A stretch of 30,043 bases of DNA, taken from contig JAAZGD010000060.1 of NCBI GenBank assembly GCA_012511395.1, forward strand, positions 1-30,043. Direction: 5' to 3'. This DNA is from Clostridiales bacterium. GTDB taxonomy: Bacteria > Bacillota > Clostridia > Peptostreptococcales > Anaerovoracaceae. The translations under genes were made by a program, and so were the position numbers. Below are positions 24,765-30,043 of the stretch, piece by piece. Every line of letters starts with the position of its first letter. Within the stretch, counting starts at the first letter, position 1. Below the pieces are notes generated by a model. It was not told the DNA's origin and did no database searches. It was given only the letters and a program-made list of their open reading frames with translations.

Positions 24765-25661
24765 CTACTTAATCAGTGCACCAACATTATGGATAAATTG
24801 CGATAATTCAAGGTCTTCCTTGCCCACTACTCTGATTCCTAAATATTCAGGTGTAAGCCTGTCTGTAGTAATGTTAACAGATTGTGTAAAAAATTGGCAC
24901 AGCTCATCAATTGCATCTTTTTCTTCATTATTTATAGCTATGAGATAAATCCTGTCCATAATTCCGCCTTGAATTTCAGCAAAGCTGTATTGGTTCATAG
25001 ATGATATGGCGGTATTTACATCTTCATAAAAGTCTGATGTTCCCCTTTTGTGAACAGATTTCTTTGTGTTCATATAATAGTATTCACCTCTTATGAACAA
25101 ATATGTAGTGATGTAATTTGCCTTAAGAGATACCATGATGCAATTCTCTTTCCTTTTGCCTATCCCCTCGGAAGCAATTTTAATAACTGTAGCCATGGAA
25201 TAGTCTACAGCCTCCACTTCAATCTTTAGCTTTTTAAATAAATTAAGATAGGAATCAAGATATGCTTCTGCCAATGCTACTGAAAGTATGGTCCTGGTTT
25301 TCCCCTCTTCTTTCAGAACCATATAGTCATAAACCATTCTCACTTCCCTTGGTGCCTTAAGATTATATTCCCCCTCAATATATTTCAGGGTTTTACTCTC
25401 CGGCATAACAGGGATTGTCCATTTGTTTGAAGGATAGTTATGGCTGCCTAAAACAAACTTAATCTTTTTAAGCCTTCTTTTCGCTCCTTGAGGCAGCTCT
25501 CTAAAAGCCTTTTCCAAAAGATCGGGAGCTAAAATTTCGCTGTCCTCAACTATTCCTTCATCAAGAGGAAACCTTTGAGAATACTTTACCTTAAGCTTTC
25601 CCCCCCTATATCCAGCATCAAGAATCTTTATACACTCATTAGTAATATGAACTGTTACCAT
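24765..25661 (-). CDS. PilM-like actin-fold pilus assembly protein
   Basis: This encodes 298 residues, soluble and cytoplasmic. The N-terminus MVTVHITNECIKILDAGYRG matches the first phosphate-loop strand region of actin-like PilM, though diverged. VEAVDYSMATVIKIA resembles the strand leading to the second subdomain, where PilM has a D-x-x-P/A-like segment. PilM binds the cytoplasmic tail of PilN and contacts PilB. Identification depends strongly on position between pilC and pilN. AAAAAGGAGC precedes the ATG. Confidence 0.8.
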   Translation of the reverse strand: MVTVHITNECIKILDAGYRGGKLKVKYSQRFPLDEGIVEDSEILAPDLLEKAFRELPQGAKRRLKKIKFVLGSHNYPSNKWTIPVMPESKTLKYIEGEYNLKAPREVRMVYDYMVLKEEGKTRTILSVALAEAYLDSYLNLFKKLKIEVEAVDYSMATVIKIASEGIGKRKENCIMVSLKANYITTYLFIRGEYYYMNTKKSVHKRGTSDFYEDVNTAISSMNQYSFAEIQGGIMDRIYLIAINNEEKDAIDELCQFFTQSVNITTDRLTPEYLGIRVVGKEDLELSQFIHNVGALIK

Positions 25662-25676
25662 AGGATCTGCTCCTTT

Positions 25677-26879
25677 TTATGAGCCGTAACCGGCCCCGAT
25701 ATTTGTGTACATATTAAATATGGGCAGAATAACGGATATCATTATCATTCCAATCATTACTGCGATTATTACAATCATCAAAGGCCCTAAAAACGATGTA
25801 AGCTTTTCCGAAGCTCTCTCAGATTCATAAGATAGAGCATCAGATGTGGACAACAGCATATGCCCCAGTTCTCCTGATTCCTCTCCTATTTTAATAGGCC
25901 ACTTTAAACTGTTCTGGATTCCATCAATCTTCACTATGGCATCAGATAGCATTTTCCCACTTCTCACCTCTCTTATAAGTCCATCAAACTGGCTTGCGAT
26001 ATAAGTATTACCTATAGCGTTAATAGAGTTATGAAGTGCGTCTACTACTGATACTCCGCTTAAATAAAGGTACGCCATAGTCTGTGCAAACCTGGCCGTA
26101 TATATAGTCTCAAAAAGAGGGCCTATCTTTGGCACCCTAAGAAGTATTCTGTCCATCCACTGTCTCACCTCAGGCTTTTTTATCAAGTATGAAATTAATG
26201 CCAAAAAGATAAGAACACCGATCAATATGTATAAAAAATTCTCTCTTAATCCCTTGCTTATGGCCATAAACACGAGAGTCAGCCCCGTTAAAGATTCTTC
26301 CCCTATAACCTTTGCAAAGTAAGGAATAACAAAGGTAAATATTCCCATCATAATAGTCAAGGACACTGTAAGTAAAAATATGGGATATGCCATGGCGGAT
26401 CTTACCTTGCTCTGAAGCCTGTACTGCTTCTCGTAGTATTCTGCCGCTCTCATAAGGGCGCTTCCCATATTCCCTGTGTCTTCAGATGCGGACAGCATAT
26501 TTATAAGCAAAGGCGGAAATACTTCTTTTTGATGCTTCAAAGCATCGGAGAACAACACTCCTTCTCTGACATAGCTCCCTGTCTTCTGAAATATTTCCTT
26601 TAGTTTAGCATTTTTATTTTCTCCTTCAAGAGCATACATGGTTTCTGCCATGGGCACTCCCGCCGTTAAAAGAGTTCCTATACTTCTTGCAAACTCAGGC
26701 ACCTCTTTCATTGTAAGCTTTTCCGAACGCTTAGCCGGCTTCACATATTCTGTGAGCTCCACCACAAAAAGTTCCCTACTTTTTAGAGTGTTTCTCATAA
26801 CCTCTTCAGAAGGTGCATCCTCTTTTCCCTTATGATGCTTGCCGTCAACATCGTAAGCTTTATATGTGTAAGTCCTCAT
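25677..26879 (-). CDS. pilC: Type IV pilus platform protein PilC (GspF family)
   Basis: This encodes 400 residues, the normal length. An N-terminal MRTYTYKAYDVDGKHHKGKE motif is followed by two cytoplasmic F domains, each containing the conserved FARxxxTLxxAGVPxxE-type start: first EFARSIGTLLTAGVPMAETM, then ARFAQTMAYLYLSGVSVVDAL. Membrane helices lie at about 168-190, 214-236 and 368-392. PilC is the inner-membrane base that PilB rotates to add pilin. AAGGGAGA lies before the ATG, 17 bases after the peptidase gene. Confidence 0.95.
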   Translation of the reverse strand: MRTYTYKAYDVDGKHHKGKEDAPSEEVMRNTLKSRELFVVELTEYVKPAKRSEKLTMKEVPEFARSIGTLLTAGVPMAETMYALEGENKNAKLKEIFQKTGSYVREGVLFSDALKHQKEVFPPLLINMLSASEDTGNMGSALMRAAEYYEKQYRLQSKVRSAMAYPIFLLTVSLTIMMGIFTFVIPYFAKVIGEESLTGLTLVFMAISKGLRENFLYILIGVLIFLALISYLIKKPEVRQWMDRILLRVPKIGPLFETIYTARFAQTMAYLYLSGVSVVDALHNSINAIGNTYIASQFDGLIREVRSGKMLSDAIVKIDGIQNSLKWPIKIGEESGELGHMLLSTSDALSYESERASEKLTSFLGPLMIVIIAVMIGMIMISVILPIFNMYTNIGAGYGS

Positions 26880-26896
26880 AAATCTCCCTTAAAAAA

Positions 26897-27664
26897 TTAA
26901 GCCATTAAGCCTAAGTACCAGCTTACAATATTATCCCCGAAAAACAAAGAAATTGCAATTCCAATCGTTAATGCAGGGCCAAAAGCAAAGTGTTCCTTTT
27001 TCCCCTTTTTCTTCGTTAATAATAAATATACCCCTTGAATGCCTCCCACAACAAGGCCCACAAATAATGCAAAAATCAAAAGCTTATACCCTAAAAGAAC
27101 TCCTGCTGAAGCCATAAGGAAAATATCTCCTCCGCCAAAGGACTCCTTTATAACTAACGCTAATATTAAAAGAGGAAGGCTCACAACAATAAGCCCAATG
27201 CCTCTTTCAAGCCAGGTGATATCTGAAGAGATAAACCCTTCTGTAATTCCAAGTAAAAGCAATGCAATATTTAGGGAATAAGGTATTTCCATGGTGCGGC
27301 AGTCCACTATGAAGATACAGAGAAGAACTGAAAGAATAAAGAAAATGTATAAGAAGTAATAGCTCATGTTATATGCAAAAAACAGAAAAGCAGCCAACGC
27401 ACCAAAGCCTACTTCCATTAAAAAGCCTTCAAGTGGAATAGGAGCCTTGCAGTATCTACATTTTCTTTTAAGAAGAAGAAAACTGAAAACAGGTATTAAA
27501 TCATACCACTTTAAAGTAGTGTTGCAGCTAGGACATATAGATCTGCCTTTTACTATACTTAAATGACGCTCATATCTGAAAATAAAAGCAGAGGCAAAGC
27601 TTCCTATGCTTGCCCCAAAAAGAAAAATTAGAGTCCCTAAAAGAACTTTAAAAAATAGCTCCAC
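26897..27664 (-). CDS. pilD: Prepilin peptidase / N-methyltransferase PilD
   Basis: This encodes 255 residues with about eight membrane segments. The N-terminal methyltransferase part holds the zinc tetracysteine CPSC (44-47) and CRYC (69-72). The peptidase aspartates are Asp121 (DCRTMEIP) and Asp180 (GGGD, 177-180). It cuts after the leader glycine of prepilins and methylates the new N-terminus. The start is GTG (27664) with AAGGGGAAA before it. All prepilins in this operon are its expected substrates. Whether it also serves the Tad-like locus, which has no peptidase of its own in view, is open. Confidence 0.96.
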   Translation of the reverse strand: MELFFKVLLGTLIFLFGASIGSFASAFIFRYERHLSIVKGRSICPSCNTTLKWYDLIPVFSFLLLKRKCRYCKAPIPLEGFLMEVGFGALAAFLFFAYNMSYYFLYIFFILSVLLCIFIVDCRTMEIPYSLNIALLLLGITEGFISSDITWLERGIGLIVVSLPLLILALVIKESFGGGDIFLMASAGVLLGYKLLIFALFVGLVVGGIQGVYLLLTKKKGKKEHFAFGPALTIGIAISLFFGDNIVSWYLGLMA

Positions 27665-27707
27665 ACTTTCCCCTTTTTAAATGCTTTTTGTCAACCTTCT
27701 AAGGTAT

Positions 27708-28151
27708 CTACAACTTTTCAAAACTAAAACCATCGTTCTTTGTATAGGTTGTACGATAGTTGCCCTTTTCATAAACTAGCTCTACCACATTCGGACCACT
27801 TGATACAATTTTCTTAACATTTTCACCAGGCACTTCTGCTAAAACTACTACTACATTAGTCATGTTTAGCATATCATTTTCATAATCATAGTTTGGATCG
27901 TAAGGAGACCATTGAAGAAGCAGATCTAGCTTGGCTATAGCTCCTGGTGTAGTAGCATATAGCTCTATCATTTTAGCTTCTGCCGCAAGAATTATGGATC
28001 TTGCTTCAATAAGAGAGCTTCGTTCATTAGCCCTGTCCATCCATCCAGTCATAGCGGGGACAGCAATTGCTGCAAGAACTGCGATTATAACAAGAACTAT
28101 GATTACCTCTACAAGAGTGAAACCTTTCTTTGTGGAATTCATCCTAAACAA
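27708..28151 (-). CDS. Type IV pilin, third in the tandem set
   Basis: This encodes 147 residues with signal KKGFTLVEVIIVLVIIAVLA (Glu+5 present), a conserved helix ending AMTGWMDRANERSSLIEARS, and a compact C-terminal head. The head ends VYEKGNYRTTY...DGFSFEKL, nearly the same as the preceding pilin of equal length. The likely start is TTG (28151), nine bases after GGGGG; an ATG three codons later has poor ribosome-site spacing. It is an early duplicate of the neighbouring gene, with the heads differing mainly in the middle. Confidence 0.92.
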   Translation of the reverse strand: MFRMNSTKKGFTLVEVIIVLVIIAVLAAIAVPAMTGWMDRANERSSLIEARSIILAAEAKMIELYATTPGAIAKLDLLLQWSPYDPNYDYENDMLNMTNVVVVLAEVPGENVKKIVSSGPNVVELVYEKGNYRTTYTKNDGFSFEKL

Positions 28152-28600
28152 TATATATTGCCCCCAGTTATATTACTTACAGCTTTTCAAAGCTGAAACC
28201 ATCACCTTTTATATAGGTTGTACGATAGTTGCCTTTTTCATAAACTAGTTCCACTACCTTCGTACCATTTGATACAATTTTCTTTATATTTTCACCTTGG
28301 ACATCTGCCATGTCTGCCGCTATATTGGTGGGGTTAAAATCATTGGGGTCCAAATTACCCACATAGTCAGGCCATTGCGTCTGTCCATCCAGCATAACTA
28401 TAACCTCAGGTGCTTCCCCATAAAGAGTAACCAGTAGAGATTCCGCGGCAAGAATTACCACTCTTGCTTCCGTAAGGGAGCTTCTTTCATTAGCTCTGTC
28501 AATCCACCCAGTCATAGCCGGTATGGCAATTGCAGCAAGAACTGCGATTATAACAAGAACGACTATTATCTCTACCAGGGTAAAGCCTTTTTTAGACTTT
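27711..28600 (-). repeat. Tandem duplication of two 147-residue pilin genes
   Basis: The genes at 27708-28151 and 28177-28620 align end to end. About 115 bases at the 5' end (28014-28131 against 28484-28600) and about 75 bases at the 3' end (27711-27790 against 28180-28260) are close to identical by eye, while the middle diverges. This fits a duplication with continued gene conversion or selection on the ends and variation in the exposed middle. Confidence 0.75.
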
Positions 28601-28620
28601 CTCCCACCTTGGATCTTCAT
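28177..28620 (-). CDS. Type IV pilin, second in the tandem set
   Basis: This encodes 147 residues from the ATG at 28620, decided by AGGAGG five bases upstream; a longer frame reaching 28698 would run through the terminator hairpin and is rejected. The leader MKIQGGRKSKKG is followed by FTLVEIIVVLVIIAVLAAIA with Glu+5. The head contains DANERSS-like helix residues shared with its neighbours and the C-terminus VYEKGNYRTTY...DGFSFEKL. It sits just after a terminator-like hairpin, so it is likely made at a lower level than the first pilin. Confidence 0.93.
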   Translation of the reverse strand: MKIQGGRKSKKGFTLVEIIVVLVIIAVLAAIAIPAMTGWIDRANERSSLTEARVVILAAESLLVTLYGEAPEVIVMLDGQTQWPDYVGNLDPNDFNPTNIAADMADVQGENIKKIVSNGTKVVELVYEKGNYRTTYIKGDGFSFEKL

Positions 28621-28669
28621 ATATACCTCCTTTTTATAACAACCGCAATGCTCGCTTTCTATTATATAC

Positions 28670-28701
28670 CAAAACGGGTGAAAGGAACACCCTTCCACCC
28701 G
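28670..28701 (-). terminator. Hairpin terminator or attenuator between first and second pilin genes
   Basis: On the minus strand CGGGTG (28701-28696) and CACCCG (28680-28675) pair, with inner AAGG/CCTT pairs around a short loop, followed by TTTTGG. It lies 37 bases past the first pilin stop. The U-run is short, so partial read-through into the rest of the pilus operon is likely. This is a common way to over-produce the major pilin. Confidence 0.8.
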
Positions 28702-28737
28702 AATTTAAGACTTATGTCTTATACTATCTACAAATAA

Positions 28738-29115
28738 TTATGAGTTTTTAGCAACTGTCCATGCTGAACCGTTATATGTAGCAGTAAAGCTTCCATCGTT
28801 GTATGCGATGGCTGTTACTTTATTACTGGTGATAACTATTCCAGATACGGTGCCAGAAACAGCGGCAAGACTTGAGACTTCAGCAGCAGGTGCTGTGGCT
28901 GTACCACTTACACCATAGGATTCAGATGCCAGTGTCTGTGCTGCCATAAGAACTGTTCTTGCCTCTGCAAGGATAGCTTTCTGATTTGCCTTGTCAATCC
29001 AGCCTGTCATTGCAGGAATAGCAATTGCTGCAAGGATAGCGATAATAACTAGTACTACGATGATATCAACCAGTGTGAAACCCTTCTTTGACTTCTTTAA
29101 TCTCTCAATGTTCAT
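28738..29115 (-). CDS. Type IV pilin, first and probably most expressed (major pilin candidate), Asp at +5
   Basis: This encodes 125 residues: leader MNIERLKKSKKG (12 residues), cleavage site, then FTLVDIIVVLVIIAILAAIA. Mature residue 5 is Asp, where type IV pilins almost always have Glu; the other two pilins here have Glu. The helix runs to AMTGWIDKANQKAILAEART, and a small Ala/Thr/Val-rich head follows, ending WTVAKNS. A near-consensus promoter and GAAGGAGA drive it, and a hairpin lies right after it, so it should be the main subunit. It has no cysteines, so the head lacks a disulfide loop. Confidence 0.93.
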   Translation of the reverse strand: MNIERLKKSKKGFTLVDIIVVLVIIAILAAIAIPAMTGWIDKANQKAILAEARTVLMAAQTLASESYGVSGTATAPAAEVSSLAAVSGTVSGIVITSNKVTAIAYNDGSFTATYNGSAWTVAKNS

Positions 29116-29205
29116 AATAAATCTCCTTCTTTACATAAATACTATTATTTTTTTTTAGATTCATTTGATATTTGTTTAATCAATATCATATCATATGTCC
29201 ACCGT

Positions 29206-29234
29206 ATATTATATAAGTATATGCCATTTGTCAA
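29206..29234 (-). promoter_or_regulatory. Strong sigma-A promoter of the type IV pilus operon
   Basis: TTGACA (29234-29229) and TAATAT (29211-29206) are separated by exactly 17 bases. Transcription would start near 29199, leaving a leader of about 85 bases. The leader contains an inverted repeat (TGATATT/AATATCA, 29189-29167) and a run of nine A residues before the ribosome site. Confidence 0.88.
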
Positions 29235-29274
29235 TAACTTTCAAACATAATAATTGTTACAACTCTATTACAAG

Positions 29275-29311
29275 TATAAAACAGCTCCAAATCTTGTGAC
29301 AGGAGCTGTTT
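29275..29311 (-). terminator. Rho-independent terminator of the tRNA operon
   Basis: A perfect 10-bp stem, AAACAGCTCC (29279-29288) and GGAGCTGTTT (29302-29311), encloses a 13-base loop, with TTTATA following on the minus strand. It begins three bases past the CCA end of tRNA-Phe and isolates the tRNA operon from the pilus promoter. Confidence 0.92.
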
Positions 29312-29313
29312 CA

Positions 29314-29389
29314 TGGTGCCCAGACGCGGAATTGAACCACGGACACGTAGATTTTCAGTCTACTGCTCTACCGACTGAGCTATCTGGGC
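29314..29389 (-). tRNA. tRNA-Phe (GAA)
   Basis: This is a 76-base cloverleaf with CCA encoded. The acceptor GCCCAGA pairs with TCTGGGC, the discriminator is A, the anticodon stem is GTAGA/TCTAC, and the loop CTGAAAA holds GAA. It is the last gene of the tRNA operon. Confidence 0.97.
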
Positions 29390-29397
29390 AAAATATG

Positions 29398-29474
29398 TGG
29401 TGGGCCATCAGGGACTTGAACCCCGGACCTGCCGGTTATGAGCCGGACGCTCTAACCAACTGAGCTAATGGCCC
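29398..29474 (-). tRNA. tRNA with CAT anticodon (elongator Met or lysidine-modified Ile)
   Basis: This is a 77-base cloverleaf with acceptor GGGCCAT/ATGGCCC, discriminator A and encoded CCA. The anticodon loop CTCATAA gives CAT. The paired first acceptor position and the absence of three G-C pairs at the stem base argue against initiator tRNA. Sequence alone does not separate elongator Met from Ile2. The outermost anticodon-stem pair (U27, C43) is mismatched. Confidence 0.93.
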
Positions 29475-29482
29475 CCAAAATT

Positions 29483-29559
29483 TGGTCGGGGTGGCAGGAT
29501 TTGAACCCGCGGCCCACTGGTCCCAAACCAGTTGCGCTACCAAACTGCGCTACACCCCG
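29483..29559 (-). tRNA. tRNA-Pro (TGG)
   Basis: This is a 77-base cloverleaf with acceptor CGGGGTG/CACCCCG and encoded ACCA end. The anticodon stem ACTGG/CCAGT holds loop TTTGGGA with TGG. The C1-G72 first pair is usual for bacterial tRNA-Pro. Confidence 0.97.
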
Positions 29560-29586
29560 AATATTAATTTTTGGTTCTTAAAAAAA

Positions 29587-29662
29587 TGGCAGGGGTAGCA
29601 GGACTCGAACCCACGGCGCATAGTTTTGGAGACTATCGCTCTACCAACTGAGCTATACCCCT
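29587..29662 (-). tRNA. tRNA-Trp (CCA)
   Basis: This is a 76-base cloverleaf with acceptor AGGGGTA/TACCCCT, discriminator G and encoded CCA. The anticodon stem ATAGT/ACTAT holds loop CTCCAAA. The CCA anticodon reads only UGG, which agrees with UGA being a stop codon here. Confidence 0.97.
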
Positions 29663-29664
29663 AA

Positions 29665-29758
<94 letters not shown>

Positions 29759-29772
29759 TTTAGATGCTTTTG

Positions 29773-29861
29773 TGGCGGAGAGGGTGGGATTCGAACCCAC
29801 GGCCCCTTTCGGAGTCACTGGTTTTCAAGACCAGCTCCTTAAACCGCTCGGACACCTCTCC
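29773..29861 (-). tRNA. tRNA-Ser (TGA)
   Basis: This is an 89-base class II tRNA with variable arm CTCCGAAAGGGG-like pairing. The acceptor is GGAGAGG/CCTCTCC, the discriminator G, CCA is encoded, and the anticodon loop CTTGAAA gives TGA. Confidence 0.97.
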
Positions 29862-29904
29862 TCATGTTTTGGGAGTTCTACATGTGCCATACACCCATAA
29901 AAAT

Positions 29905-29980
29905 TGGTGACCCATCGGAGAGTCGAACTCCGCACACCTTGATTAAAAGTCAAGTGCTCTGCCGCCTGAGCCAATGGGTC
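29905..29980 (-). tRNA. tRNA-Lys (TTT)
   Basis: This is a 76-base cloverleaf with acceptor GACCCAT/ATGGGTC, discriminator A and encoded CCA. The anticodon stem CTTGA/TCAAG holds loop CTTTTAA with TTT. Confidence 0.97.
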
Positions 29981-29984
29981 ATGT

Positions 29985-30043
29985 CTGGGGCAGCAGGACT
30001 CGAACCCACGCATGACGGAGTCAAAGTCCGTTGCTTTACCGGC
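29985..30043 (-). tRNA. tRNA-Gln (TTG), 5' part cut by window edge, no encoded CCA
   Basis: The visible part starts in the D-loop (GGTAAAGC) and continues through the anticodon stem ACGGA/TCCGT, loop CTTTGAC (TTG), the T arm with GTTCGAG, and acceptor 3' strand TGCCCCA with discriminator G. The next three bases are ACA rather than CCA, unlike every other tRNA in this operon, so the end must be added by tRNA nucleotidyltransferase. Confidence 0.93.

Noticed and set aside
28621..28698. Longer start (GTG/ATG region at 28698) for the second pilin
   Set aside because: The extension would translate through the terminator hairpin and has no ribosome site; AGGAGG at 28626-28631 fixes the ATG at 28620.
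29167..29189. Insertion-sequence end or attachment site at the TGATATT/AATATCA repeat
   Set aside because: There is no transposase, no target duplication and no second copy in view; it fits better as a leader hairpin or operator.
29254..29463. Plus-strand and minus-strand open frames across the tRNA cluster (also 29825-30013)
   Set aside because: They overlap perfectly folded tRNA genes and encode only translated tRNA sequence.

Overview
The window reads as a chromosomal segment of a low-to-moderate G+C Gram-positive anaerobe of class Clostridia. Four things point there: the block priA-def-fmt-(zinc peptidase)-rsmB-PP2C-PASTA kinase-rsgA-rpe, a butyrate kinase, a Gram-positive-style type IV pilus operon, and consensus sigma-A promoters with strong Shine-Dalgarno (SD) sites. 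Every supported gene lies on the minus strand, so transcription runs from high to low coordinates. No gene-free stretch exceeds about 200 bases.

From the right edge (in transcription order): (1) A tRNA operon, Gln(TTG, cut by the edge)-Lys-Ser(TGA)-Ser(GCT)-Trp-Pro-CAT-Phe, ends in a clear terminator at 29279-29311. (2) A type IV pilus operon starts at a near-perfect promoter (29206-29234). It carries three pilins, prepilin peptidase, PilC, PilM, PilN, PilO, three minor prepilins and PilB. A hairpin after the first pilin gene probably lets that pilin be made in excess. No terminator separates pilB from thymidine kinase and butyrate kinase, so these may lie at the tail of the pilus transcript, which ends at 17913-17940. 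(3) A housekeeping operon begins at an extended -10 promoter (17871-17879): queH, asnA, priA, def, fmt, zinc peptidase, rsmB, PP2C phosphatase, PASTA kinase, rsgA, rpe. It ends at a terminator (6321-6345). (4) A second, reduced filament locus of the Tad/Flp kind follows: CpaB-like SAF protein, TadZ-like ATPase, TadA-like ATPase, TadB-like, TadC-like, then four small membrane-anchored proteins with related N-termini, two of them under 50 residues. (5) A beta-CASP metallo-hydrolase with its own promoter runs off the left edge.

The most notable points are these. The Tad ATPase frame is broken by one in-frame TGA exactly at the conserved GEAR arginine, with the remaining frame intact. RsgA has asparagine in place of the P-loop lysine. 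The first, best-expressed pilin has aspartate instead of the near-invariant glutamate at mature position 5. A ladder of tiny paralogous proteins in the Tad locus could be its unrecognised pilins. I see no CRISPR array, insertion sequence, phage or obviously new defence system; the interest lies in the two filament systems and the altered catalytic residues.
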